DNA of 64,000 nt. Origin: TOLSYN sp963849065 (GTDB lineage Bacteria > Acidobacteriota > Terriglobia > Terriglobales > Acidobacteriaceae). Positions 1 to 9,009 of this stretch are shown piece after piece. The notes under the pieces were generated by a model, which was given only the letters and a program-made list of their open reading frames with translations, searched no databases and was not told the DNA's origin. The translations under genes were made by a program, and so were the position numbers. The stretch lies in assembly GCA_963849065.1 (NCBI GenBank), contig CAWKFM010000005.1:1426001-1490000 (forward strand). Direction: 5' to 3'. Positions within the stretch are counted from its first letter, which is position 1. Every line of letters begins with the position of its first letter.

Positions 1-1
1 G

Positions 2-274
2 GAGTGGAAGCTGCGGCGGACGAATGCGCCGGCCATTGCTACGCCGTTCATCGACGAATTGATTGCGCTGGGCCGCAAAAACGGGGCGTTGGGCGCAAAG
101 GTATGTGGTGCGGGAGGCGGAGGTTGCGTGCTGTTTATGACTTCGCCGGAGGCTCGGGGACGGGTGGAAGAGGTTTTGAAAAGCGCCGGAGCACGGCTGC
201 TGCCGGCGAAGGTGGCGCGGCAGGGAGTCAAGGTGACCTCACTGAAACCTGCCGCGGTTGAGGCCGGACGGTGA
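2..274 (+). CDS. GHMP-family sugar kinase, C-terminal fragment
   Basis: The gene enters the window already open, so only its last ~90 residues are seen. They contain the glycine-rich GHMP motif 3 (GAKVCGAGGGGCVLF), which helps form the phosphate-binding site. The best match I know is the sugar-kinase branch, such as D-glycero-D-manno-heptose 7-phosphate kinase (HddA-like), where the equivalent is GAKVSGAGGGG. The family transfers phosphate from ATP to a sugar or isoprenoid alcohol in the cytoplasm. The substrate cannot be decided from this fragment. The TGA stop lies 6 bases before the next start, so the two genes are probably co-transcribed. Confidence 0.8.
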   Translation, partial: EWKLRRTNAPAIATPFIDELIALGRKNGALGAKVCGAGGGGCVLFMTSPEARGRVEEVLKSAGARLLPAKVARQGVKVTSLKPAAVEAGR

Positions 275-280
275 GCGGGG

Positions 281-1195
281 ATGACGGTGACGGAGAACGC
301 TGAGTTCGAGGCAGAGCGCAGGGACAATCCGTATCGTGCACCGGTCCCGATTCCGGCACTGGCGCGCTTTGTGATCGCGGCGCTGTGGACGGCCGGGGTG
401 TTCTGGGCAAGCGGATTTGTGTACGCGTTTTTCCCTGGGCACGAGCTGATTCCGGGGCTGCTCTCCCGGGTGGTTGCGTGCGTGCTCACGGCGGCAGGCT
501 TCGTGTTTTTCCTGCGTGTGCTGGACTATAACTTCAAGCCCATAGCCGTGGCCCTGGCGCTGCCGGTGAACCCGATCGCCGGACGGCAGTTTGGCAGAGG
601 GCTGGCGCTGGGAGCTCTGTTGATGACTCTCGACGTAGGCGCGATCGCCTGCTTCGGAGGCCTGCACTTTCATTTTCACCTCGGCTTTCACATGGGGGAG
701 AGGGCGACAGCCGTGGCTGTGCTGCTGCTGTTTGGCGCCCTGCTTGAGGAGCTGACTTTTCGCGGCTATCCTTTCCAGAAGCTGACCGAGGCCTTCGGGG
801 CATTCTGGGCGGTGGTGATACTTTCGGCGCTGTTCGGGGCGGTACACTTGGGCAATCCCGATGCCGGAGGCTGGCTGAGCTGGGGCTTCTTCAACACGCT
901 GGCCGTGGGAGTCCTGTTCGCGCTGGCGCGCATCCGCAGCGGCTCGCTATGGTTTTCCTTCGGACTGCACTTTGGATGGAATCTCTTTCAAGGATCTGTC
1001 TTCGGGCTTCCAGTGAGCGGGCTGAGCGAGTTTTCCACCCTGGTGACGGCCACGGCGCACGGTTCCCTGGCGCTGACCGGAGGCGCTTATGGGCCCGAGG
1101 CCAGCGCAACCTGCTCGATTGTCCTGGTGATTGCTCTGCCGCTGATGTGGCAGCTGACCCGGTCGCAAAGGATTCCGCAAACTCCCATTCCGTAA
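281..1195 (+). CDS. CPBP family intramembrane metalloprotease
   Basis: A 304-residue polytopic membrane protein of the CAAX-protease/bacteriocin-processing (ABI, CPBP) family. The three family motifs are visible: EE at residues 156-157 followed by R161 (EELTFRG), a histidine in AVHLGN (H189), and FGLHFGWN with H230 and N234. In type II CAAX proteases these Glu, His and Asn residues coordinate metal or water for cleavage of a peptide bond inside the membrane. The hydrophilic N-terminus (about 20 residues) precedes roughly eight hydrophobic segments. It starts 6 bases after the GHMP kinase stop, which suggests co-transcription, though no functional link is evident. The substrate is unknown. Confidence 0.85.
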   Translation: MTVTENAEFEAERRDNPYRAPVPIPALARFVIAALWTAGVFWASGFVYAFFPGHELIPGLLSRVVACVLTAAGFVFFLRVLDYNFKPIAVALALPVNPIAGRQFGRGLALGALLMTLDVGAIACFGGLHFHFHLGFHMGERATAVAVLLLFGALLEELTFRGYPFQKLTEAFGAFWAVVILSALFGAVHLGNPDAGGWLSWGFFNTLAVGVLFALARIRSGSLWFSFGLHFGWNLFQGSVFGLPVSGLSEFSTLVTATAHGSLALTGGAYGPEASATCSIVLVIALPLMWQLTRSQRIPQTPIP

Positions 1196-1301
1196 AAATT
1201 ACGAGTAGCGGGCGGGTGCTCGTCCGGAGTGGCGCATCTAAAAACTCCACTGTACCGGCTTCAGTAGGGGAGCGCGGGCGAAGTGGGGCGCACGAGATTC
1301 C

Positions 1302-1844
1302 ATGCGAATCGGGGGAAAGCGACGGACGCTGCTGGTGCCGGGAGTGCTGCTACTGGCGGGCATTGCCTGCGCGGAGGGCGGCAGGTTTTCGGTGGAACAG
1401 CGCGAGCAGATGATCCGCGCGTTTCTCGATGAGCCTGCGTTTGCGCACTGCGCGTTTCCGCGCGGCAAGGCGGAAATCCGCATTGAGGACGGCAAGATCT
1501 CTCCGTCGGAATCCGACATTCAGCAACTGGTGGAGCGGAGTGGAGCTGCAGCCAAAACCGACGATCGGGTCAAGATCACTGGCGTGCGCTTTGTGCAGGG
1601 CAAGGTGGTTCGCATAGAGGACATGAAGATAAGCGGAGAAAAGCGGGTGCGCACGCAGAACGAAGTGGGCGCACTGGACAGCATAGCGGAGAAGCAGGCA
1701 CGGCCAGATGCGATGGCGGCGCCGCCGGAACAGGAGCGCAAGGCGCCAACGCTGCTTCGTCCGGGGGAAAAGATCGACGGCCACGGCGAGAGGGTGTCTG
1801 CTCCGCTGCCGGCACCGGAGCAGACGGCCCCACCCTTCAAATGA
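1302..1844 (+). CDS. Hypothetical exported protein
   Basis: I do not recognise a family. The 180-residue product begins with a positively charged n-region and a hydrophobic core (LLVPGVLLLAGIACA), so it has a signal peptide, possibly a lipobox (GIAC). The middle is mixed and charged, with two similar short segments (KAEIRIEDGKIS and GKVVRIEDMKIS) that may be a degenerate internal repeat. The last 50 residues are Pro/Ala-rich and probably disordered. It lies 106 bases after the CPBP protease and 81 bases before nadE, on the same strand. Codon use matches its neighbours, so it is probably a real gene. Confidence 0.6.
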   Translation: MRIGGKRRTLLVPGVLLLAGIACAEGGRFSVEQREQMIRAFLDEPAFAHCAFPRGKAEIRIEDGKISPSESDIQQLVERSGAAAKTDDRVKITGVRFVQGKVVRIEDMKISGEKRVRTQNEVGALDSIAEKQARPDAMAAPPEQERKAPTLLRPGEKIDGHGERVSAPLPAPEQTAPPFK

Positions 1845-1925
1845 GAGTCCCCAGCCATCGTGTTTGCCTACTGAGTCTTCCACCCCAGGCTTTCCCACAT
1901 CTGCTGGAGCCTTTACACTATTCGG

Positions 1926-3566
1926 GTGAAGATCGCGCTAGCTCAGATCAACCCCACGGTCGGAGATTTTACCGGCAACGCGGCCAAACTGCGCCAGTAC
2001 AGCCTGGATGCCCGGCAGCGCGGGGCGGAGCTGGTGGTGTTTCCCGAGCTGTCGGTCTGCGGCTATCCGCCGCGCGACTTGGTGGAGTCTCCGGCGTTTG
2101 TAGCGCGCTCGCGGCAAGTGCTCGAGCAGCTGGCGGCGGAGATATCCGGGATTGCGATCATTGCCGGGCTGCCGACTCCGGCGGCGCACGAAACCGGCAA
2201 AACGGTGATGAACTCAGCGGCGTTGTTGCGCGAAGGGCGCATCGACTTCATCCAGTCCAAGCGGCTGCTACCGACCTACGATGTTTTCGACGAGATGCGT
2301 AACTTTTCGCCGGCACTGATGCAGAGGCTCTTCTGCCTCGGCGGAAGGGCCGTGGCGCTGACGATCTGCGAGGACGCCTGGAACGACAAGGCATTTTGGA
2401 GCCGCCGCATGTATGGCCACGATCCGGTCGAGGATCTGGTTCGCGCTGGCGGAGAGCTGGTGCTGAATATCTCAGCTTCGCCCTTTAGCGTGGGCAAGCG
2501 GGAATTGCGGCAGGCGATGCTGGCAAGCATCGCGCGGCAGCACCGTGTTCCGGTGCTGCTGGTGAACCAGGTGGGAGGCAATGACAGCCTGGTGTTTGAC
2601 GGCAACAGTTTGGCGTTGAATCCCGATGGGGAAGTTGTGGCGCAGGCCAAGTCGTTTGAGGAAGATCTCATCCTGGTGGACACTGCGGCCATGACCGGTG
2701 ACATGCACCAGCAGGTGGCGACCGAGGAGGGCAGCGCCTATTCGGCGCTGGTGCTGGGCACGCGCGACTACGTGCGCAAATGCGGCTTCCGGAAGGTAGT
2801 GGTGGGACTGAGCGGCGGGATCGACTCAGCGCTGACGGCGGTGATTGCGGTGGACGCGCTGGGCGCGGAGAACGTGATCGGCGTCTCGATGCCTAGCCAG
2901 TACTCGTCGGAGGGCAGCATTACAGATGCTCGCGAACTGGCTCAGAACTTGGGCGTCCGCTTCGAGGTGGTTCCGATCAAGGGGATCTTCGAGGCCTATC
3001 GCAGCGCGCTGGCCGGGGTTTTCCAGGGGATGGCTGAAGATGTTACCGAGGAGAACTTGCAGGCGCGGGCGCGCGGCGGACTGCTGATGGCCGTAGCCAA
3101 CAAGTTTTCTGCCTTGGTGCTGACGACGGGCAACAAGAGCGAGCTTGGAGTCGGTTACTGCACGCTGTACGGAGACATGGTGGGCGGGTTGGCGGTGATC
3201 TCCGACGTGCCGAAGACACTGGTGTACCGGCTGGCCCGTTATGTGAATTCGCAACGGGAGGTAATTCCGGAAGCTTCGATCACCAAGCCGCCTTCGGCCG
3301 AACTGCGCCCCGGTCAGAAGGATAGCGATTCGCTGCCGCCCTATGAGGTATTGGACCGGATCCTTGAGGAATATGTCGGCAATTTGAAGTCGGGCCCGGA
3401 GATTGCGGCTCTGACCGGCTATGATGACAAGGTCATTGAGTTTGTCATCGGGCTGATCAACCGGAGCGAATACAAGAGGCAGCAGGCCGCCCCGGGCATT
3501 AGAATTTCAACCAAGGCCTTCGGAATTGGACGGCGCTTTCCGATTGCGGTTCGCCACCAGGTCTGA
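1926..3566 (+). CDS. nadE: Glutamine-dependent NAD(+) synthetase
   Basis: Converts deamido-NAD (nicotinate adenine dinucleotide) to NAD with ATP and glutamine, the last step of NAD synthesis. The N-terminal nitrilase-type glutaminase domain (about 1-260) shows the Glu-Lys-Cys triad: E41 in VFPELS, K112 in IQSKRLL, C148 in LTICED. The C-terminal synthetase domain has the ATP pyrophosphatase P-loop SGGIDS (296-301). The 546-residue length is normal for the two-domain bacterial form. It starts at a GTG, which gives MKIALAQINPTVGD as in the family. The DsbA-like gene follows after 27 bases. Confidence 0.95.
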   Translation: MKIALAQINPTVGDFTGNAAKLRQYSLDARQRGAELVVFPELSVCGYPPRDLVESPAFVARSRQVLEQLAAEISGIAIIAGLPTPAAHETGKTVMNSAALLREGRIDFIQSKRLLPTYDVFDEMRNFSPALMQRLFCLGGRAVALTICEDAWNDKAFWSRRMYGHDPVEDLVRAGGELVLNISASPFSVGKRELRQAMLASIARQHRVPVLLVNQVGGNDSLVFDGNSLALNPDGEVVAQAKSFEEDLILVDTAAMTGDMHQQVATEEGSAYSALVLGTRDYVRKCGFRKVVVGLSGGIDSALTAVIAVDALGAENVIGVSMPSQYSSEGSITDARELAQNLGVRFEVVPIKGIFEAYRSALAGVFQGMAEDVTEENLQARARGGLLMAVANKFSALVLTTGNKSELGVGYCTLYGDMVGGLAVISDVPKTLVYRLARYVNSQREVIPEASITKPPSAELRPGQKDSDSLPPYEVLDRILEEYVGNLKSGPEIAALTGYDDKVIEFVIGLINRSEYKRQQAAPGIRISTKAFGIGRRFPIAVRHQV

Positions 3567-3593
3567 AGCAGGTTCACAGTTTCGTAAACAGGG

Positions 3594-4568
3594 ATGATGA
3601 TCATGCGCAATGTTGGCAAGTATGCGGCGATTTATGCGGCCGTGTTGTTGATGTCGATTTCACTGATTGCCGAGAACGGCGCGAAGAGTTCCGCCACCAA
3701 GTCCGCAGGTGTCGCGCAGGCCCAGTCCGCAGGCGGGCCGAGCAGGGAACTGACCGAGGCGTACTTCAAGCGGCTGTTCGGCTATGACTCCGCAATCGAC
3801 GTGAAGGTGCTGAACATCGCGCCGTCGCCGATTGCTGAGCTCTCCGAGGTTTCGGTCCTCTTCGTCACGCCAGACGGGCAACAGGCGGGCAAATGGTACG
3901 TCTCCAATGACCTGAAGCACGTGATTGCGGGCGGCGAGATGCTTCCCTTTGGGGCCGATCCGTTTGCAGAAGTGCGGGCGAAGCTGGCCAGCTCAGTCTC
4001 CGGTCCTTCCAAGGGACCGGCGGACGCCAAGATGCTGATCGTCGAATTTGCGGACCTGGAATGCCCGGCATGCAAGGAGGCGGCGCCGGTGATGGACCGG
4101 TTGCGCGAAGATTTTCCGCAAGCACGGTTTGTCTTCCAGAGCTTTCCTTTGCCGCAGCATCCGTGGGCAATGAAAGCTGCCTCGTATCTGGACTGCATTG
4201 GGCGTGCGAACCAAGACCAGGCGTTCACATTCCTCGACGCCGTCTTTACTCACCAGAAGGAGATCGAGGACGCGGTGCGCAAGACCGATGCCGCCGGTAA
4301 GACCACGATCGACGATGTCGCGGTTGTCGAGCGACTGCGCCAGTACACCACGATGGCGGGCGCCGATGCCGCCAAAGTCGAAGCGTGCGCCGCAACTCCG
4401 GAGACCTCCGAGCGCATCACGCGCAGCCAACTGCTGGGCAAGGATGTGGGAGTCAACTCAACCCCCACACTGTTCTTGAATGGACGCCGCGTCGGGAATC
4501 CGAGAGCTGATCAGTATGATGCGCTGAAGGGCCTGGCGGGCTACGAGGCGGAGCAGGCAGCGAAGTAA
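3594..4568 (+). CDS. DsbA-family thioredoxin-fold protein (CPAC), exported
   Basis: A 324-residue protein with an N-terminal hydrophobic signal or anchor (AAIYAAVLLMSISLIA). A mixed domain (about 50-140) precedes a DsbA/DsbC-like thioredoxin fold. The active site is CPAC at 157-160 within EFADLECPACKE, and the cis-proline loop is STPTLFLNG near the C-terminus. Such proteins catalyse disulfide exchange in the periplasm, or are anchored outside the membrane. The ~100-residue extension before the thioredoxin domain is longer than in classical DsbA. An alternative ATG nine bases downstream (3603) would remove MMI. A strong terminator follows. Confidence 0.85.
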   Translation: MMIMRNVGKYAAIYAAVLLMSISLIAENGAKSSATKSAGVAQAQSAGGPSRELTEAYFKRLFGYDSAIDVKVLNIAPSPIAELSEVSVLFVTPDGQQAGKWYVSNDLKHVIAGGEMLPFGADPFAEVRAKLASSVSGPSKGPADAKMLIVEFADLECPACKEAAPVMDRLREDFPQARFVFQSFPLPQHPWAMKAASYLDCIGRANQDQAFTFLDAVFTHQKEIEDAVRKTDAAGKTTIDDVAVVERLRQYTTMAGADAAKVEACAATPETSERITRSQLLGKDVGVNSTPTLFLNGRRVGNPRADQYDALKGLAGYEAEQAAK

Positions 4569-4619
4569 ACACCAGGTTTCCAGGCTTCGCAGGTTTCAAG
4601 GTTAAAAGCAAAAGCATGG

Positions 4620-4650
4620 CGGCGCTGCGTGATGGCAGCGCCGATTTTTG
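4620..4650 (+). terminator. Rho-independent terminator after the DsbA-family gene
   Basis: A 9-bp stem (CGGCGCTGC / GCAGCGCCG) with a 6-base loop is followed by ATTTTTG. It lies 52 bases after the DsbA-like stop and ends the rightward transcript before the convergent secretin gene. Confidence 0.8.
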
Positions 4651-4762
4651 TCTGCGGCCAGAGCCGAGAAATGACGCATGCAGGGCCGGTTTGAAATTGT
4701 GAAATATGGACACATTGGAAGCTTCTGACAGAGTGCAACCTTGAAACTTTGAAACCTTGTTT

Positions 4763-6667
4763 CTACTTTGGCACGTTCATCGGAACTGGGATATACGCGC
4801 CGCGCTGGCGGCTCTCGCGGGTGACGTGGGGCGTGACGATGATGAGCAACTCGTCGGAGGTCTTCTCCTTGGTCTCGACGCTGAAAAGCTTGCCCAGCAC
4901 TGGAATCGAGGAGATCAGCGGATATCCGTTGATAGCTGAGGTCTCACCTTTGTCCACGATTCCGGCGATGACTACCCCTTTGCCATCTTCGGTGCTGATG
5001 CTGCCCTTGGTTTCGCGGTTGTTGAGCACCGGAGGACCGACGGCCTGGGTTGTGCCCAGAGAGCGCAGGGTGAGTTCGTAATCGAGGCTGATGAGTTTTC
5101 CGTGCAGTTGGGGCGTGGCTTTCAGCACCAGGCCCAAGTCTTCATAGCTGAACTGCGGGGTGGGGATCGCGGTGGCTGCGGTAGCCCCGGGCACACTGAT
5201 ACCGAACGTTGAGAGCAGGCTGGTGGTGGCAGAGGCAGCGGAGAATTGAGTGGTCACAATCGGGTAACGTTCGCCGACCTTCATGGTGGCGGCGTTGCCG
5301 TGCTCGGAGCGCAGCAGGACTTGGTCCACGGTGCGGGCCAGTGATTCGGTGCCGTTCAGGTGCAGATTGGTCGCCGCAATGGTGACTCCGGTCAGGCCTA
5401 GTCCGCCACCGAAGGTAGCAAAGGGCTGGGCGAGCGGGCTGGACGATCCGGTGGCCAACAGCGCCGCCAGAATGGTGCTGGCATTGAGGGACTGGCCGCT
5501 AGCCGCCAACGCAGCGAGAATCTCCTGAAAGTTGCTTCCGGAGGTGAGGCTCTCAATCTCGCTGGTTACGTTGAAGACCGAGAACTGATCGGGCGTCGAT
5601 ACTCCAAGGTCCTTGGAGAATTCGGTTGAAACTTCAAAAACATCGATCTCCAGCATCACGGTTGGCTGATCGTCCTGCAGATCGACAAGAAAACGGGCGA
5701 CGGCTTGGAGCGTTGGCGCAGGGGCCCGGACGACGATGCTGCCCTGGGCGGGGTCGGCGGTGACGAAGCGGAGATCAAACAGGACCCGCAAGGCGCTGGT
5801 TAATTCGGTGAGCTGCTGGGGCGTGCTTCCACCCTGGGCGTAAAAGGTCTGCAGGCTCATGTCGATATAGCGGGTGCGGTTCTCCGCGGTATCGTTGGCG
5901 AGCAGCACCTGATGTTCAGACAGCGGGACCAGCAGGATCTTGGCGGTTTTTGCCAAAAGCTGCGATCCGGTTTCCCAATCTACGTTGTCGAGTGTGATGC
6001 GAACGTTCCGGGGGGTGAGGCCATCATCGGCAATGGTGGCGATGCCAAACATGGCTGCAAATTTTTGGAACGCGGCTGGGGAAGGTCCGCGAAATTCGAA
6101 GTTGTGCACTCCGGGCGTTGGCTCAAGGCGGAGCTCGCCTAAATCGGATGGGAGAAATCTCGTGCCCGCGGGGGTCGGTGCGGGCAGGACGTCACGCAGG
6201 CGCTCTGCGGCATATTCATTGGCTGGGTCAAGCTCCTGCGCGCCGCGGAAGTCGGCCAGCGCCGAAGCCGCGTCGCCCTTCTGGATCGCCTCATTTCCCT
6301 GGCGCAACCGGAGCGCTGCAACCTTTTGCCGGAGATCCTGAGCGGCGGTGGTGTAGAAGGTATCGTGCGGGGAAATGGCCAGAGCCGCCTGCAATTTCGC
6401 CAGCGCCTGCTCGAACTGGCCGTGACGCGCCAGTTTCTCCGCCTTGCGGTAAAGGTCCTCTGCCTTGTGGCGGTCCTCGCCGGAGACGCCGCAGGAGTGG
6501 AGACTTTCGTCGTGATCGGAGCAGGGCGGCGACAGCACGCTGGGTGGCGCATCCTGGGTGGCCCGCAGAGAGCTTGGGAATAGCATGGCTGGAAGCAGGA
6601 GCGCAGCCGCCCAGATGGGACTCCGAAACAAGTCCCGAAGCGGGTTCCGAAGCAAGTTCCGAAGCAT
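4763..6667 (-). CDS. TPR and secretin-domain protein (GspD/PilQ-like)
   Basis: A 634-residue outer-membrane secretin-type protein. After an N-terminal signal peptide (hydrophobic stretch about 18-36), residues ~65-150 form TPR-like helices (ALAKLQAALAIS, ALADFRGAQELDP). Residues ~175-340 resemble the periplasmic N0/N1 modules. The C-terminal secretin domain contains VGERYPIVTTQF, YEDLGLVLKATPQ, STEDGKGVVIAG and SIPVLGKLF near the end. Secretins form the outer-membrane gate of type II secretion or type IV pilus systems. No other secretion gene is nearby, so the partner system is unknown. A 12-bp tandem repeat overlaps the start codon and first codons. Confidence 0.85.
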   Translation of the reverse strand: MLRNLLRNPLRDLFRSPIWAAALLLPAMLFPSSLRATQDAPPSVLSPPCSDHDESLHSCGVSGEDRHKAEDLYRKAEKLARHGQFEQALAKLQAALAISPHDTFYTTAAQDLRQKVAALRLRQGNEAIQKGDAASALADFRGAQELDPANEYAAERLRDVLPAPTPAGTRFLPSDLGELRLEPTPGVHNFEFRGPSPAAFQKFAAMFGIATIADDGLTPRNVRITLDNVDWETGSQLLAKTAKILLVPLSEHQVLLANDTAENRTRYIDMSLQTFYAQGGSTPQQLTELTSALRVLFDLRFVTADPAQGSIVVRAPAPTLQAVARFLVDLQDDQPTVMLEIDVFEVSTEFSKDLGVSTPDQFSVFNVTSEIESLTSGSNFQEILAALAASGQSLNASTILAALLATGSSSPLAQPFATFGGGLGLTGVTIAATNLHLNGTESLARTVDQVLLRSEHGNAATMKVGERYPIVTTQFSAASATTSLLSTFGISVPGATAATAIPTPQFSYEDLGLVLKATPQLHGKLISLDYELTLRSLGTTQAVGPPVLNNRETKGSISTEDGKGVVIAGIVDKGETSAINGYPLISSIPVLGKLFSVETKEKTSDELLIIVTPHVTRESRQRGAYIPVPMNVPK

Positions 6668-6669
6668 AC
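6622..6669 (-). repeat. 12-bp tandem repeat, four copies, at the secretin start
   Basis: Four 12-bp units read on the + strand as TCCGAAACAAGT, CCCGAAGCGGGT, TCCGAAGCAAGT and TCCGAAGCATAC. They cover the secretin start codon and encode four-residue repeats of the type (L/F)-R-(N/D/S)-(L/P) in the n-region of the signal peptide. A change of copy number would keep the frame. Confidence 0.85.
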
Positions 6670-6691
6670 CGGGAATTTTACCGGATTCGGC

Positions 6692-7444
6692 TCACCGTGC
6701 GTAAGTCCAGAGCGTTTCGCAAGCCGGGATGCACATCTCCGGCCCGTATTTAGCCAGTTCAAGCAGGGAATGAATGCCGGTGGCTACGGCGATGATGGGA
6801 AAGCCACAGGATTTGGCGGCGGCCACGTCGGCGGGAGTGTCTCCCAGGAAGCAGATGCGGCCGCTGCCGCAGAGCTGGCTCGCCTGCCCGGCGCCCCAGC
6901 GGAAGATCTCGGTGCGGCTCTCATGGCGGTCGCTGAAGGAGCCGAAGGAAAAATAGTCGGCAATACCGGCAGCCTTGAGCTTGGCCCAGCCGATGCGCTC
7001 CAGGTTGCCGCTGGTCACACCCAGGATCTTTCCCTCCGACTTCAACTCATTGAGCAGAGGAAGCACGGCGGGGCAGAGCTCGGGCCGGAGTTCGTCCGAT
7101 CGCCTCTCGACCTCGCAGCACATGCGCTCGAGGGCCGCCTGCAGCGCGGGGCGCGCATCTGCCTCCGGGATTCCGGCGCGCTCCAGGGCGGCCAAAAGAA
7201 TCAGGGGGTCCGTGCTGCCGTGCAGGGTAACGCCTTCGAGCGAGACGGCGAGGCCGCACAGCTCGCGCATGGCGATGAGAAACGCCTCGTAATGGACCGG
7301 ATCGCGTGAGTTGAGCAGGGTGCCGTCGATGTCGAAGAGATAGGCATCGAAGGCGCGCCAGTTGAATCCGCGGGGCAGGACGGAGTTGCCGGCGAAGCCT
7401 TCGGCGGCGATCACCGGGGAATTCTCGGGACGCTTGTCGTTCAT
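6692..7444 (-). CDS. HAD-superfamily phosphatase (phosphoglycolate phosphatase-like)
   Basis: A 250-residue cytoplasmic hydrolase. Motif I is DIDGT at 38-42, with the nucleophile D38 and general acid D40. Motif II is VTSGN, and motif IV is FLGDTPADVAAAK. An alpha-helical cap lies between motifs I and II (about 55-135), which makes it a C1-cap enzyme like Gph or beta-phosphoglucomutase. The substrate cannot be assigned. The first ~30 residues precede the fold and a later start is possible. It runs in the same direction as ymdB (12 bases upstream) and the secretin (24 bases downstream), probably as one transcript. Confidence 0.85.
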   Translation of the reverse strand: MNDKRPENSPVIAAEGFAGNSVLPRGFNWRAFDAYLFDIDGTLLNSRDPVHYEAFLIAMRELCGLAVSLEGVTLHGSTDPLILLAALERAGIPEADARPALQAALERMCCEVERRSDELRPELCPAVLPLLNELKSEGKILGVTSGNLERIGWAKLKAAGIADYFSFGSFSDRHESRTEIFRWGAGQASQLCGSGRICFLGDTPADVAAAKSCGFPIIAVATGIHSLLELAKYGPEMCIPACETLWTYAR

Positions 7445-7456
7445 GGGGCGGGCTCC

Positions 7457-8323
7457 CTATTTCGATGTTATTTTCTTCAGACCGGCGTCTCTCATCTGCC
7501 AGCACCCGGTGTTTTCGCCGTTGCCATTCACGTCGAGCATGATGCGGTCGGCGCAGCGGGCGCGGCCGGTTTGGGCGTCGCAGTCAATCAGCACGGCGCA
7601 GAAGCGTACATCGTTGGTGGCAGCCTCGAAGCGGGCTGGAAGACCGGTGAGAAAGCGCTGCAGGATCAGCTCCTTCTGCACGCCGATGACGCTGTCATAA
7701 GGACCGGTCATGCCGACGTCGCTCTGGTAGGCGGTGCCGCCGGGGAGCAGGCGCGTGTCCGCCGTTGGAATGTGGGTGTGGGTGCCGACTACGGCGGTCA
7801 CGCGGCCATCGAGATACCAGCCAAGGGCAACTTTCTCCGAAGTCGCTTCGGCGTGGAAGTCCACGAAGATCACCTTGGCAGCGATCCGCGCGAGCAGGCT
7901 GTCAGCCACGTGGAATGGGCAGTCGATGGCAGGCATGAAGACGCGGCCCTGCAGATTGACCACCGCGTAGTCAATGCCGGAGCTGGTGGTGCCTTCATAA
8001 ACTCCCACGCCCGGTGTGCCCGCTGGATAATTGGCGGGGCGCAGCACACGGCGCGCCGGACTGTAAGGCTCGTCGATCGCACTGTTGAAATAGTCGGTGA
8101 GCTCTCGCTTGTCCCACACATGGTTTCCGGTGGTGATCACGTCGATGCCGAGATCGAAAAACTCTTCGGCGATTGGCGGTGTAAGACCGAAACCTCCGGC
8201 TGCGTTCTCTCCGTTGGCAATGCAGAGATCTACGTTGTGCTGCCGCAGCAGCGCAGGGAGCTGTTCGCGGACAATCGTCCGTCCCGGCCTTCCAAAAATG
8301 TCCCCGATAAACAGAATCCGCAA
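7457..8323 (-). CDS. ymdB: YmdB-family metallophosphoesterase
   Basis: A 288-residue calcineurin-like phosphoesterase of the YmdB/TIGR00282 family. Visible metal ligands include GDIFGRPGR at the N-terminus (D8), ANGENAAGGFG (about 36-46), TTGNHVWDKRE (about 65-75), and VVGTHTHIPTAD with FSDVGMTGPY-type segments further on. Characterised members hydrolyse 2',3'-cyclic nucleotides and act with RNase Y in Gram-positives. The role in acidobacteria is inferred only. Length and motifs are complete. It is the first gene of the leftward group ymdB, HAD phosphatase, secretin. Confidence 0.88.
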   Translation of the reverse strand: MRILFIGDIFGRPGRTIVREQLPALLRQHNVDLCIANGENAAGGFGLTPPIAEEFFDLGIDVITTGNHVWDKRELTDYFNSAIDEPYSPARRVLRPANYPAGTPGVGVYEGTTSSGIDYAVVNLQGRVFMPAIDCPFHVADSLLARIAAKVIFVDFHAEATSEKVALGWYLDGRVTAVVGTHTHIPTADTRLLPGGTAYQSDVGMTGPYDSVIGVQKELILQRFLTGLPARFEAATNDVRFCAVLIDCDAQTGRARCADRIMLDVNGNGENTGCWQMRDAGLKKITSK

Positions 8324-8443
8324 GCGCGCTCCCTGGTAAAAACAGCGTAATACCCAATGCTATCACCGCAGATTGCGCTTATCCGAACTGCTTTATTGCA
8401 AACCAGAGCTGCCTAGCTTACATCTAACCCCGCGGAGGTTGCC

Positions 8444-8923
8444 ATGGAAGCACGTTTTGATTATGCCAAAGCCGCGCCCGGAGTCTATCGCGCGCTGGCC
8501 GGAGTGGAGCAGTATCTTCACACCTGCGGGCTGGACGAAAATCTGCTGCAACTGGTCCGGCTGCGCTCCTCGCAGATCAACGGCTGTGCCTTTTGCATCG
8601 ACATGCATTGGAAGGAGCTGCGCGCGCTGGGCGAGACCGAACAGCGGCTGTACGGGCTGGACGCATGGCGCGAGTCGCCGTACTACTCCGAGCAGGAGCG
8701 CGCCGCCCTGGCTTGGACGGAAGCAGTGACATTGGTGGCAACGACACACGTTCCCGACAGTGTTTACGAGGAGGTTCGGCCCCACTTTAACTTTACGGAA
8801 CTGACCAACCTCACTCTGGCCATTGCGGCCATCAATGCATGGAACCGATTGGCGATTGCGACGCGCGCCGAGCCTGGCAAATACCACGTCGGTCAATTTC
8901 AGGAGCAAAGACGGGCCAGTTAG
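8444..8923 (+). CDS. Carboxymuconolactone decarboxylase-family (AhpD-like) protein
   Basis: A 159-residue alpha-helical protein of the CMD/AhpD superfamily. The redox motif is intact: INGCAFCIDMH gives C48, C51 and H55, the CxxCxxxH pattern of AhpD-like peroxidase partners. Such proteins are usually small cytoplasmic oligomers involved in peroxide or alkylhydroperoxide reduction. Many have no known substrate. The start has the context GAGGTTGCC-ATG. A diverged second copy follows after 86 bases, so this is a tandem duplication. Confidence 0.88.
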   Translation: MEARFDYAKAAPGVYRALAGVEQYLHTCGLDENLLQLVRLRSSQINGCAFCIDMHWKELRALGETEQRLYGLDAWRESPYYSEQERAALAWTEAVTLVATTHVPDSVYEEVRPHFNFTELTNLTLAIAAINAWNRLAIATRAEPGKYHVGQFQEQRRAS

Positions 8924-9009
8924 AGCACGCACGGCTGGCGATGCCCTGCTGAGCTGGTTTGTTCCTATCTTCCGCACCTGCCTCTGCATCCAACGACGTA
9001 GAGGTTGAG

